The notes beneath the pieces are model-generated. The model made no database searches, was not told the origin of the DNA, and saw only the letters and a list, made by a program, of their open reading frames with translations. Shown piece after piece: positions 37,965-46,897 of a stretch of DNA of 64,000 nt. A program made the translations under genes and the position numbers. How positions within the stretch are numbered: the first letter of the stretch is position 1; every line of letters starts with the position of its first letter. The DNA comes from Vibrio tapetis subsp. quintayensis (lineage in GTDB: Bacteria > Pseudomonadota > Gammaproteobacteria > Enterobacterales > Vibrionaceae): assembly GCF_030409945.1 (NCBI RefSeq), contig NZ_JAUFQV010000011.1:1-64000 (forward strand), in the 5' to 3' direction.

Positions 37965-39050
37965 TTAAATTTCACGACAAAACTCAATAGCCTGTTCAAT
38001 AACTTGATTCGGAACATCGGACACCACTTCAGAAGTGCCAATCCCAGTCGGCAATACTAAACGCAATTTACCGGACAACACTTTTTTATCACGCATCATG
38101 TGTTTAATAAAGTCATCAAAACTCATGGTGTTAGGTGTATGGACTGGTAGCTTAGCTTTTTTTAGTATAGTGAGGATTCGTTCGAATTGCTGCTCGTCAA
38201 TTAAACCTAATAGCTGAGCAGTCTTGGCCGCCATTGCAGTACCTGAAGACACGGCTTCACCGTGTAACCAAACGCCGTAGCCCATTTCAGCTTCAATTGC
38301 GTGACCAAAAGTATGACCTAAGTTAAGCAGTGCACGAATACCGGACTCTTTTTCATCTTGAGCCACAACATCCGCTTTAATTTGGCAACATCGAGCAATC
38401 GCGTAGCTCAGTGTTTGAGGGTTCAGCTCGTATAGAGAATCCATGTTCTCTTCAAGCCAAACAAAGAAGTCTTGATCGTAAATAATCCCGTACTTGATAA
38501 CTTCAGCAACGCCCGCTGCGAACTCTCGCTCTGGTAACGTCGTTAAACACTGAGTATCAATCAGTACCGATTTAGGCTGATAGAAAGCCCCGATCATGTT
38601 TTTACCCAGCGGATGATTCACCGCTGTTTTGCCACCGACAGAGGAGTCTACTTGAGACAATAATGTCGTTGGAACTTGAATAAAATCTACACCACGTTGG
38701 AAGCTAGCAGCAGCAAAACCGACGATATCGCCAATTACACCGCCACCTAATGCAACCAAGGTAACGTCGCGACCATACGTGCCTTCCAATAAGAAAGACA
38801 TTATGGTGTTAAACGTATCAAGTGTTTTGTATTGCTCACCGTCCGGCAATTCAAGTAACGCGGCTTCATGGCCTTGTTGCTCAAGTTGATTGATAACAGT
38901 AGATGCATACAAAGGAGCCACTGTGACATTACTTACCACAACGACTTTTTTAGACGCGATATGACAAAAGTACGCCGAGTCATTAAATAACCCGGCGCCA
39001 ATAGAAATTGGGTAGCTACGCTCACCAAGTTCAACCGTAATCCGTTCCAT
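37965..39050 (-). CDS. aroB: 3-Dehydroquinate synthase
   Basis: AroB closes the ring of DAHP to give 3-dehydroquinate in the shikimate pathway, using NAD and a metal. The 361-residue product has the NAD-binding [30 protein letters not shown], and metal ligands in H-T-F-G-H-A-I-E and H-G-E-A-V. The ATG follows GGAGAG. It is 24 bp downstream of aroK, forming the usual aroKB pair. Confidence 0.97.
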   Translation of the reverse strand: MERITVELGERSYPISIGAGLFNDSAYFCHIASKKVVVVSNVTVAPLYASTVINQLEQQGHEAALLELPDGEQYKTLDTFNTIMSFLLEGTYGRDVTLVALGGGVIGDIVGFAAASFQRGVDFIQVPTTLLSQVDSSVGGKTAVNHPLGKNMIGAFYQPKSVLIDTQCLTTLPEREFAAGVAEVIKYGIIYDQDFFVWLEENMDSLYELNPQTLSYAIARCCQIKADVVAQDEKESGIRALLNLGHTFGHAIEAEMGYGVWLHGEAVSSGTAMAAKTAQLLGLIDEQQFERILTILKKAKLPVHTPNTMSFDDFIKHMMRDKKVLSGKLRLVLPTGIGTSEVVSDVPNQVIEQAIEFCREI

Positions 39051-39074
39051 GGGTTTGCTCTCCGAAAAATGAAC

Positions 39075-39593
39075 TTAACGTTCTTCTAGCATTTTTACGA
39101 TTTGATTGGCTACTACTTTTGCACTTTGATCGTCGGTACGAACAACGTAATCCGCAACTTCTTCATACAAAGTGTTGCGCTCGCCAGCTAGATTCTCTAG
39201 CACATCGCGAGGGTTATCCGTTTGCAGCAATGGACGCTTTTTATCGCGGTTGGTGCGTGCAAGTTGTTTTTCGATAGTCGTTTCTAGGTAAACAACAATG
39301 CCGCGTGCCGAAAGGCGATTGCGGTTTTCTTTGCTCTTCACCGAGCCACCACCGGTTGCCAGAACAATACCTTGTTGTTCTGTCAGATCGTTAATGACCA
39401 TCTCTTCGCGTACACGGAATCCGTCTTCGCCTTCTACATCAAACACCCAAGCAATGTCGGCGCCAGTGCGCTCTTCAATGACTGTGTCAGAATCAACAAA
39501 CTCCATATGGAGTTGTTGAGCTAGGTGTCTACCAATTGTACTTTTGCCAGCCCCCATAGGGCCCACAAGGAAAATATTTCGTTTCTCAGCCAT
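39075..39593 (-). CDS. aroK: Shikimate kinase I
   Basis: AroK phosphorylates shikimate at the 3-hydroxyl. The 172-residue product has the P-loop [12 protein letters not shown] (about 11-22), the substrate aspartate in [16 protein letters not shown], and the G-G-G-S-V motif. It lies between pilQ and aroB on the same strand, the order seen in many gammaproteobacteria. A 191-bp gap after pilQ contains an 8-bp inverted repeat (39690-39697 with 39713-39720) without a T-run. Confidence 0.97.
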   Translation of the reverse strand: MAEKRNIFLVGPMGAGKSTIGRHLAQQLHMEFVDSDTVIEERTGADIAWVFDVEGEDGFRVREEMVINDLTEQQGIVLATGGGSVKSKENRNRLSARGIVVYLETTIEKQLARTNRDKKRPLLQTDNPRDVLENLAGERNTLYEEVADYVVRTDDQSAKVVANQIVKMLEER

Positions 39594-39784
39594 GTTCAGC
39601 AGTATATTACAACGTTAATTCAATGACATTGCCTCAAGGTAAGCCAATTTTTGATTGGTTATATCACCCTCGAAACACCGATTCCTCACAGATAATTCGT
39701 GATCAGACCCGAAATTATCTCAATTAAGGCACCTGTTTTGCAACTTTATTTTTCATTCATTTTAATTAGTTTGTTTTCATAGAC

Positions 39785-41224
39785 CTATTGAAGCACGACT
39801 TTCGGGGTAATAAAGATGAGTAATTCGCTTTTTCCTAAGTTTTCATAACTGCGTCTAAACAGCGCACCAAGGTAGGGAATATCCCCCAGAAAGGGCACTT
39901 TATCAACGCTATTAGTGACACTTTGCTGGTAAATTCCACCAAGCACTACCGTCTCACCATTGCTGACTAACACCTGCGTACCGATCCGTTGTGTTTCGAT
40001 GGCTACCGCTTCACCATCCCCCGTTTTCACTACTTTACCGGGTCTATCTTGCGTCACACTTAAATCTAAAACCAAGCGATTATCGGGGGTGATTTGTGGC
40101 GTCACCTTTAAACTGAGCACCGCTTTTTTGAAGGCAATAGAGGTTGCCCCGCTAGACGAAGCTTCTAGGTACGGAATCTCTGTTCCTTGCTCGATATAGG
40201 CCGGTTGTTTGTTGGTAGTGATTAAACGCGGACTAGAAATAATTTCGGCTTTGTTTTCTGTTTGTAAAGCTGACAATTCCAGATCAAGTAAGGTATCTGA
40301 GCCCAATTTTGCCACCTGAAACGCGATACTGGCCGCATTGGGGTTCGTTGCGGCCAAATTGACACTCAAGAAATCATCTATTTCCACCGAACTTTTTCCA
40401 TCATCCTCGCCGCCATCACCGGAATCGTATAACCCGACCACAGCTAAATTACTTTCAATTGAACCACCGGCTGAAAAGTTACCGTTGGTTGAAGAAAAAC
40501 CCCAACGTACCCCTAACTCTTCCAGTTCCCCTTCCGTTACCGTTACAATTCGAGCTTCAATTTGAACCTGCTTTACCGGTATATCCAGCACGCTGATGAT
40601 GCCTTCAATCACCTCTATATTATCTGCCACATCGCGAATCAAAAGAGCATTGGTTCGCTCATCAATGCTGATTGAGCCTCGATTTGAAAGCATCGACACT
40701 TCACCCTCACCTTGAATCATATCCGCCACATCAGACGCTTTTGCGTATTTGATTTTTAGAATTTTAGAGGAAAGCAGCTGTAACCCTTGAGCCAGTTTTG
40801 CCTGCTCTAATCTTGCTTGCTCTCGAGATTCAAACTCCGCTTTAGGCGCAATCAAAATCACATTGCCGTCAATGCGTTTATCTAACCCTTTTACTTTAAG
40901 GATGATGTCCAACACTTGTTGCCAAGGCACATCGTCCACTTTCAAAGTAAGATTGCCACTGACCGCATCAGAGGTGACTAAGTTAAAACCGTTGTAGTCG
41001 GCGATCAACTGCAAAACGTTCCTCACCGGAATGTCTTGGAAGTTAATGGACATTCGATTACCGGTTTTTTCACTGGTTACATTAAATTCCGTACTGTTGA
41101 AATCAGAGCTTTGATAGTCAACATCAGACGCTTCGTTTCCCTGCGCTGACATGCTCGCGGTAACACTCAAAACCAGCATCAACCATAGCCAATTAAACGT
41201 TACGTACTTCGTAACTTGCTTCAT
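39785..41224 (-). CDS. pilQ: Type IV pilus secretin PilQ (short form)
   Basis: PilQ is the outer-membrane pore through which type IV pili extend; in vibrios it supports the competence pilus. The 479-residue product has a signal peptide (about 1-28), a short acidic linker, the N0/STN domain (about 57-125, I-N-F-Q-D-I-P-V-R-N-V-L-Q-L-I-A), N1 (about 150-220) and the secretin core with V-Q-I-E-A-R-I-V-T-V and V-P-F-L-G-D-I-P. No AMIN domain is visible between signal peptide and N0, making it shorter than the roughly 570-residue V. cholerae protein I remember. A 13-bp tandem repeat separates it from pilP. Confidence 0.92.
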   Translation of the reverse strand: MKQVTKYVTFNWLWLMLVLSVTASMSAQGNEASDVDYQSSDFNSTEFNVTSEKTGNRMSINFQDIPVRNVLQLIADYNGFNLVTSDAVSGNLTLKVDDVPWQQVLDIILKVKGLDKRIDGNVILIAPKAEFESREQARLEQAKLAQGLQLLSSKILKIKYAKASDVADMIQGEGEVSMLSNRGSISIDERTNALLIRDVADNIEVIEGIISVLDIPVKQVQIEARIVTVTEGELEELGVRWGFSSTNGNFSAGGSIESNLAVVGLYDSGDGGEDDGKSSVEIDDFLSVNLAATNPNAASIAFQVAKLGSDTLLDLELSALQTENKAEIISSPRLITTNKQPAYIEQGTEIPYLEASSSGATSIAFKKAVLSLKVTPQITPDNRLVLDLSVTQDRPGKVVKTGDGEAVAIETQRIGTQVLVSNGETVVLGGIYQQSVTNSVDKVPFLGDIPYLGALFRRSYENLGKSELLIFITPKVVLQ

Positions 41225-41305
41225 TACTCAATCCTTTTTTATTTAAATCCATGCAAATATCCAGTTATGGACGCTTAGCTACACAGATCTTAATCTGCTG
41301 TATAT

Positions 41306-41396
41306 CCTTGTAGTGCTAGCTGCACGACTTAGTTGTGATGCTTAGCTGTTATGCTTAGTTGTTATGTCTAGTTATGATGCTGAGTCGTCGTATTCA
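41306..41396 (-). repeat. 13-bp tandem repeat spanning the pilP stop codon
   Basis: Seven successive 13-bp units begin at 41306, 41319, 41332, 41345, 41358, 41371 and 41384. The minus-strand consensus is near TAAGCATAACAAC. The pilP stop (41368-41370) lies inside the array, so the last eight or so PilP codons (tail N-T-T-T-Q-H-H-N) are repeat-encoded. The units degrade toward both ends. Confidence 0.85.
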
Positions 41397-41907
41397 GTGA
41401 TAACTTCGTTTGCCGTTTCTGCCAACAACCGAGACCATCAGGCAGCACCTCTTGAATTAACACGTATTGGCTGGAGACCTTGATCACCCTGCCATTGTTG
41501 CGGCCTATAAAGTTCCCTCTTGATACCTTACTCATGGTTCCTGTGGGTAAATGGATAATGCCGGACAACTTACCTCCACTTCCCATGACACCACTGAGTT
41601 TTAATTGCGCGAGTGGGTATTGCTCTAATTTAGATCGCTTGCTACGTGCCTTGGGTTGCCAGCAGTTGTGGTCTTCCTGCGGTTTGAGCGCGATTTTTGC
41701 AACGTCGGGTAAGACAAAAGGCTCTCGACTTAACCCTGCATCAAATGGAATGGGTTCAAAAGACTGCACTTGCTTAAGGTCGCTAATATTGGCTTTCGCA
41801 TTTAAACGAGATTGAGCAATGAACACGTCGACGGGCTCTGATTCTGCCTGACAACCAACCAACAGCCATAGACCCACGATTACGATGCTGGTGTGGCTAT
41901 TTTTCAT
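41368..41907 (-). CDS. pilP: Type IV pilus lipoprotein PilP
   Basis: This inner-membrane lipoprotein links the PilMNO platform to the PilQ secretin. The 179-residue product has a signal peptide with lipobox L-L-V-G-C, a flexible region, and the beta-domain with the family's P-L-A-Q-L-K-L-S-G-V-M and G-N-F-I-G-R-N-N-G-R-V. The start overlaps the pilO stop by 11 bp, supporting coupling. The C-terminal tail is encoded by a 13-bp tandem repeat and may be non-native. Confidence 0.93.
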   Translation of the reverse strand: MKNSHTSIVIVGLWLLVGCQAESEPVDVFIAQSRLNAKANISDLKQVQSFEPIPFDAGLSREPFVLPDVAKIALKPQEDHNCWQPKARSKRSKLEQYPLAQLKLSGVMGSGGKLSGIIHLPTGTMSKVSRGNFIGRNNGRVIKVSSQYVLIQEVLPDGLGCWQKRQTKLSLNTTTQHHN

Positions 41908-42514
41908 CTGTCACCTCCGGTTTAAATTGGTAGGTGTAAGCGCGCACACGAAAATGCAATGTTCTGCTTTCTTGGCTCACTCGTTGCCAACTCACATCTT
42001 CAAAGTTAATCACCCTAGGCAGCGTAGCAATGGACTCAACAAAGCGACCGATGTCTTGGTAACTTCCGGTTAGCTCTATATTCAATGGCAATTTATATAA
42101 AAAGGGCTGGTTGATTTTTTGCCCCCAGTCAATTCGAGTAAATGTTAAGTCGTGCTTGATGCCTTGCTCATTCACTGCCGCCAGTAAACTGGCCAACTCT
42201 TTTTGTTCCGGCAATTGTTTCAATAAAAACTCATACCGCTGATTAAGTTCGTCCAGTTGGTTGTTCAATTTAGGCACCACGGCCACTTGGTGTGTTTTCG
42301 CCACCAGCTGAGCTTTTAACGTCTGCTCTTGATCTATCATCCGGGTAAGCTCTTCGTTCTCTGCGGTTAAATAAAACCAACTGCCAGCCAGTTGAATCAG
42401 GACAACGATGATGATCAACACAAGCGCTTGTGGCAGTCTCGGCCACTCGGCTAGCTCCTCAACATCCAAATCTCCAAAATCTAAGCCTTTAAAATTCAAG
42501 TCTTGCCAATTCAT
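41897..42514 (-). CDS. pilO: Type IV pilus inner-membrane protein PilO
   Basis: PilO pairs with PilN to form the periplasmic alignment complex. The 205-residue product has a short cytoplasmic N-terminus, one membrane segment (about 28-50, A-L-V-L-I-I-I-V-V-L-I-Q-L-A-G), a coiled coil (about 52-95) and a C-terminal ferredoxin-like domain with L-N-I-E-L-T-G-S-Y. It overlaps pilN and pilP at its two ends, so the pilMNOP genes are translationally linked. Confidence 0.93.
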   Translation of the reverse strand: MNWQDLNFKGLDFGDLDVEELAEWPRLPQALVLIIIVVLIQLAGSWFYLTAENEELTRMIDQEQTLKAQLVAKTHQVAVVPKLNNQLDELNQRYEFLLKQLPEQKELASLLAAVNEQGIKHDLTFTRIDWGQKINQPFLYKLPLNIELTGSYQDIGRFVESIATLPRVINFEDVSWQRVSQESRTLHFRVRAYTYQFKPEVTDEK

Positions 42515-43074
42515 TCGTGCCCTATATCCCTAGTACTAAGCAGTACAAACGACACATTAAATGATTTAAATAGTTGACCGAACAAATGTCGCCCCGAAAC
42601 GATCGAGTGGATCTCAATCTCTACAACTGAATTTGAACGTTCGAGTTTATCTAGCATGGTGGCAAGATCTGCGGTGCTGTCACTGATGCCATTAATTTCA
42701 ACCTCGAGCCCATTCATCTCTATTTTGTCGACATACACACCATCAGGAATCAAGGTGGGCAGCAGGTTCATAAACTGCGTGACTTTATTTCGGTTGTGCT
42801 GCAGTGTTTCAACCGAACCCAAACGACTAACGATGCTTTTATGGTTCGATTTTGCTTTGTCTAGGCTGCGAATTTGTTGGTCTAAGTAGTGGATGTGCGC
42901 TTGTATCTCAGCATTTCGTGATGATTGAATCGATTGCTGCTTGGTCAGGTAATACCCCGCCAGCCATTGAGTTAGAACGGAAAACGACACCATCAAAATC
43001 AATGCAAAGAAGAAGTACTGCCGATATTGTGCTCTGCGGGTTTCACGCCAAGGTGTAAAGTTAATGTTCGTCAT
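42511..43074 (-). CDS. pilN: Type IV pilus inner-membrane protein PilN
   Basis: PilN binds PilM through its cytoplasmic N-terminus and pairs with PilO. The 187-residue product starts M-T-N-I-N-F-T-P-W-R, matching the conserved I-N-L-L-P-W-R PilM-binding motif. It has one membrane segment (about 20-42), a coiled coil and a periplasmic domain with V-Y-V-D-K-I-E-M-N-G. The ATG at 43074 follows AAGGTG and overlaps the pilM stop by 14 bp; three extra upstream codons are possible but unlikely. Confidence 0.94.
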   Translation of the reverse strand: MTNINFTPWRETRRAQYRQYFFFALILMVSFSVLTQWLAGYYLTKQQSIQSSRNAEIQAHIHYLDQQIRSLDKAKSNHKSIVSRLGSVETLQHNRNKVTQFMNLLPTLIPDGVYVDKIEMNGLEVEINGISDSTADLATMLDKLERSNSVVEIEIHSIVSGRHLFGQLFKSFNVSFVLLSTRDIGHE

Positions 43075-44056
43075 CACGCACACCTTTCAACCAAGCAAAG
43101 CCTCCGAGCGCCAAGCCAAATGCGGTAGCATAGTGACAATTGGGGTTGCTGACTCGGAGCCGTTTACTGCTTTTTGGGCTGCTGTGTTCAACTAAAGAAA
43201 GAGGCGAAAGCAAAGCAATGTCCACATTACCGTGCGTTTTAAAGCACTCAACAAGCGACTGGTCACTCGCTCCACCACCGATTAACCACATCCCTTTAAT
43301 GGCCTTGCCTCCGTTTATGGAGTTGTACAAGTTGATTTGTCGTTTGATGTTGTCGACCAACGCTTCCATCGCTTTGCTCTCTATACTGATATTCGATTGA
43401 ATTTGCTTCATCCCGTAAGGAATGTCTTTATAAAACACAGAACCTGAAAACACATGACACAACGAAGTATGTTGATAACCTACATCCACCAAGATCCACT
43501 GAGATTTATCGTTATACCGCTCAGCTGTGATTCGCCAAAGACTCGCAAGCGCGTGGCTATGGATGTCTATCGAGATGGGCTTGAAACCAGATTTTTTGAA
43601 CGCAAATAATCGGTTATCAATGACTTCTTTACGCGCTGCGTGAACTTGATAAGTCGCCGTGCTATTGGTGGCGCGTTCTGATTGTTCAAAATGAGAAAAG
43701 TCAAAACTCAGTTCCTCGATAGGAATGGGAGATTCCAAACCAAAAGCCTGTCCAATCGCAAACTCTAACTCTCGCCCTTCAAGCCCTTTGGCTACTTGCA
43801 CCATCTTACTGTTGACCACGCTATCCGGTATGGCCGCCGCTACTTTTCGCCCACGCCATGGCAATGCACGTTTAAGTTCTGCCAGTTTTTTAACAATATT
43901 CTGATGATCAAGCGTGTGGTTATCGGCAAAAATACCCTCAGGCATCAACAATTCATGGAAGTGCATCAGCTCCAGTTGCTCCTTTGACTCTCGCAGCACC
44001 ACCGCTTTGATGCTGTAGTGCCCGATATCAATCCCTGTAACTAAGACTTTCCCCAT
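43061..44056 (-). CDS. pilM: Type IV pilus actin-like ATPase PilM
   Basis: A cytoplasmic actin/FtsA-like protein that anchors the pilus assembly platform. The 331-residue product has the phosphate-1 motif G-I-D-I-G-H-Y-S-I-K-A-V near the start, W-I-L-V-D-V-G-Y-Q-H-T (phosphate 2) and W-L-I-G-G-G-A-S-D (adenosine). It is the first gene of pilMNOPQ and diverges from mrcA across a 142-bp gap, the usual gammaproteobacterial arrangement. Confidence 0.94.
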   Translation of the reverse strand: MGKVLVTGIDIGHYSIKAVVLRESKEQLELMHFHELLMPEGIFADNHTLDHQNIVKKLAELKRALPWRGRKVAAAIPDSVVNSKMVQVAKGLEGRELEFAIGQAFGLESPIPIEELSFDFSHFEQSERATNSTATYQVHAARKEVIDNRLFAFKKSGFKPISIDIHSHALASLWRITAERYNDKSQWILVDVGYQHTSLCHVFSGSVFYKDIPYGMKQIQSNISIESKAMEALVDNIKRQINLYNSINGGKAIKGMWLIGGGASDQSLVECFKTHGNVDIALLSPLSLVEHSSPKSSKRLRVSNPNCHYATAFGLALGGFAWLKGVRDDEH

Positions 44057-44198
44057 GACGACGTTGCCCTTAAATCAGTGGTACAATTGCGACTAATGAC
44101 GATACTTAGAAAAAAACATAGCCGAACCATGTGGTTACTTTGTATCCTAGTCTAAAATGTTTTGTTATATATCAGCCTAATCAATCAGGGATTATTCG

Positions 44199-46709
44199 GT
44201 GAAACTCATAAAGAATTTATTAATATTTTCATTGGTTTGCATAATTTTGGGAGTCGGTACAATTATTGGCTTCTATTATTACGTGAAGCCTGAACTGCCG
44301 GATGTAGCAACACTACGTGATGTGCAGCTTCAAACACCGATGCAGGTTTTCAGTCAAGACGGCAAGTTAATTGCCCATTTTGGTGAGAAACGTCGAATCC
44401 CGGTGAAATATGAAGATATCCCGCAACACCTCATTGAAGCCCTAATCGCAACCGAAGACAGCCGCTTTTATGATCACCCCGGCATAGACCCTATTGGTAT
44501 TACTCGTGCCGCCTTGGTTGTCGCTATGTCTGGTTCGGCAAAACAAGGGGCGAGTACCATTACTCAGCAATTGGCTCGTAACTTTTTCTTATCCAATGAG
44601 AAAAAGATAATGAGGAAAATCAAAGAGATTTTTATTGCCATCCATATCGAACAGCTTCTCAGTAAAGAAGAGATCATGGAGCTGTACGTTAATAAAATTT
44701 TCTTAGGGCATCGTTCTTACGGTTTCGGCGCCGCGGCGCGTGTGTATTTTGGTAAAGATTTACCCGATTTAACGCTAAGCGAACAAGCAACCTTAGCTGG
44801 CATGCCAAAAGCGCCTTCTACGATGAATCCTATTTATTCAGTCAAGCGCGCGACTCATCGTCGTAACGTTGTTTTGATGAGAATGCTAGACGAAAAGTAC
44901 ATAACCCAAGAAGAATACGACCAAGCCCGAGCAGAAGACATCGTGTCTCGTTATCATGGCGCTGAAATTGAACTCAGTGCCCCTTACGTTGCAGAGCTTG
45001 CACGTGCTTGGATGGTAGAGCGATACGGAGAAGAGGCTTATACCTCTGGCATGCGTATCTACACAACGATTAAGTCGGACTTACAATCATCAGCCAATGA
45101 TGCTGCTATCAACAATCTATTAGATTACGACGAAAGACACGGCTACCGTGGTGAAGAGCGTATTTTATGGAAAGATGGAGAAGCGAATTGGGACGATGAA
45201 ACCATGGCAAAACACCTGAAGAAGGTGCCAACCTATGGCCAGATCACGCCTGCTATTGTGCTCAATGTTACGAACAAGGCTGCCGATGTTTACATCAAAA
45301 ATGAAGGGCATACCACACTAGAGTGGGATGGCATGAAATGGGCTCGCCGTTTCATTACCGACAAAAAACAAGGTTCAGCTCCAAAAAATGCAACAGAAAT
45401 CATCACAACAGGTGAGCAAATTTGGGTTCGCCAAGTGCAATCCCCCGCTACTGATGAAGAGCTAGAACAACAAACCACATGGAAACTAAGCCAAGTTCCG
45501 GTAGCCAATACCGCTTTCATTGCGATGAACCCTGAAAATGGCGCGGTCATGTCTTTGGTCGGTGGCTTTAATTTTGTTCACAGCAAGTTTAACCGTGCGA
45601 CTCAATCTGTTCGTCAGGTGGGGTCGAGTATTAAACCGTTCATCTATTCTGCTGCTATCGATAATGGCCTAACGCTCGCGAGCCTGATTAACGACGCACC
45701 CATTAACCAGTGGGATAAAAGCCAAGGTACAGCATGGAGACCTAAAAACTCGCCTCCGACTTACGTAGGCCCTACGCGTTTACGCATTGGCTTAGCGCAA
45801 TCTAAAAACGTCATGGCCATTCGCGTTTTACGCCAAGTTGGTTTGGATAAAACTCGAGAATACTTAACTCGCTTTGGTTTTGATATCAACCAAGTACCTC
45901 GTTCTGAAACTATTGCTCTTGGTGCCGGCAGCCTAACGCCAATGAAGATGGCTCAAGGATACTCAGTATTTTCTAACGGCGGTTACTACGTAGAACCTTT
46001 CTATATTGAGCGTGTTGAAACCCCATTTGGTGAGTTAGAATTTGAAGCATCACCAAAAGTGGTCTGTCATAACGATTGCCAAAAACCGACAACGGATAAT
46101 CAATTCGATGAGCAAGATGTCGAAACTGAAACGCAATATGCGCCACAAGTTATCTCTGAGCAAACCGCATTCTTGGTTCGTGAAATGATGTACAGCAACG
46201 TTTGGGGCGGAGGCAACTGGCGCCACAAAACAGGTTGGAATGGCACAGGCTGGCGTGCACAGAAACTAGGCCGTCGTGATATCGGTGGTAAAACCGGTAC
46301 CACCAATGACTCGAAAGACGCATGGTACAACGGTTACGCCCCTGGAATGGTCGCTATTTCTTGGGTAGGTTTTGATACTCATGATCGTAACTTAGGCCGC
46401 ACCACTAAAAATTCGAACCTAGGTAAAGAGCAAATAACAGGCGCTGAAGCCGGTGCAAAAACAGCGCAACCAGCGTGGGTTGATTTCATGCGTGTCGCAT
46501 TGGAAAACGTACCAGCCCAACGCAAGCAAGTACCCGCTAACATCGTTCGCGCTCGTATTGATTTAGAAACTGGATTACTAACGCACAAAAGTGACGAAAG
46601 CACCATGTTCGAATATTTCTTACGCGGTACTGAACCGACAGAGTACGTGAAGAAAACAATGACCGATACGATCTACAATTCCGGCGATGAAGGTGAGGAG
46701 TTGTTTTAA
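44199..46709 (+). CDS. mrcA: Penicillin-binding protein 1A
   Basis: A bifunctional murein synthase of the inner membrane. The 836-residue product has an N-terminal membrane anchor (about 5-27), a glycosyltransferase domain with E-D-S-R-F-Y-D-H-P-G and Q-G-A-S-T-I-T-Q-Q, and a transpeptidase with active serine in G-S-S-I-K-P-F, then S-K-N and K-T-G-T-T. The start is GTG with AGGGA seven bases upstream. It is divergent from pilM. Convergent oxyR lies beyond a hairpin and heptad array that follow the stop directly. Confidence 0.96.
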   Translation: MKLIKNLLIFSLVCIILGVGTIIGFYYYVKPELPDVATLRDVQLQTPMQVFSQDGKLIAHFGEKRRIPVKYEDIPQHLIEALIATEDSRFYDHPGIDPIGITRAALVVAMSGSAKQGASTITQQLARNFFLSNEKKIMRKIKEIFIAIHIEQLLSKEEIMELYVNKIFLGHRSYGFGAAARVYFGKDLPDLTLSEQATLAGMPKAPSTMNPIYSVKRATHRRNVVLMRMLDEKYITQEEYDQARAEDIVSRYHGAEIELSAPYVAELARAWMVERYGEEAYTSGMRIYTTIKSDLQSSANDAAINNLLDYDERHGYRGEERILWKDGEANWDDETMAKHLKKVPTYGQITPAIVLNVTNKAADVYIKNEGHTTLEWDGMKWARRFITDKKQGSAPKNATEIITTGEQIWVRQVQSPATDEELEQQTTWKLSQVPVANTAFIAMNPENGAVMSLVGGFNFVHSKFNRATQSVRQVGSSIKPFIYSAAIDNGLTLASLINDAPINQWDKSQGTAWRPKNSPPTYVGPTRLRIGLAQSKNVMAIRVLRQVGLDKTREYLTRFGFDINQVPRSETIALGAGSLTPMKMAQGYSVFSNGGYYVEPFYIERVETPFGELEFEASPKVVCHNDCQKPTTDNQFDEQDVETETQYAPQVISEQTAFLVREMMYSNVWGGGNWRHKTGWNGTGWRAQKLGRRDIGGKTGTTNDSKDAWYNGYAPGMVAISWVGFDTHDRNLGRTTKNSNLGKEQITGAEAGAKTAQPAWVDFMRVALENVPAQRKQVPANIVRARIDLETGLLTHKSDESTMFEYFLRGTEPTEYVKKTMTDTIYNSGDEGEELF

Positions 46710-46710
46710 C

Positions 46711-46897
46711 GATGAAGTACTAAAGCGGTCGCAAGCTCCCTACTAAAAGCTAGACCGCTTCGCTTCGAGTAAGAGTAAGAGCAAGAGCTAAACGTTCTAA
46801 TTTAGCCCCTTGCTCTTCTATTCTCTTTTCTCTTTTCTCTTCTTATTACTTAGCTTTTAGCACTTCGCCTTTAGTACTTCGCCCTTAGCACTTCGCG
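46711..46897. repeat. Heptad-repeat array with AGCGGTC hairpin, mrcA/oxyR junction
   Basis: Forward units start two bases after the mrcA stop and run into the module AGCGGTC...GACCGCT (46724-46759). After a purine-rich stretch and a terminator-like hairpin (46777-46817) come inverted units (46847-46897, CTTAGCT, TTTAGCA, CTTCGCC, TTTAGTA). The oxyR stop (46885-46887) is inside the inverted block. Confidence 0.9.
46777..46817 (+). terminator. Terminator-like hairpin downstream of mrcA
   Basis: AAGAGCAA pairs with TTGCTCTT (46777-46784 and 46810-46817) and GCTAAA with TTTAGC inside it. A pyrimidine-rich, T-rich stretch follows on the plus strand. It should end mrcA transcription before oxyR. 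Confidence 0.65.
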
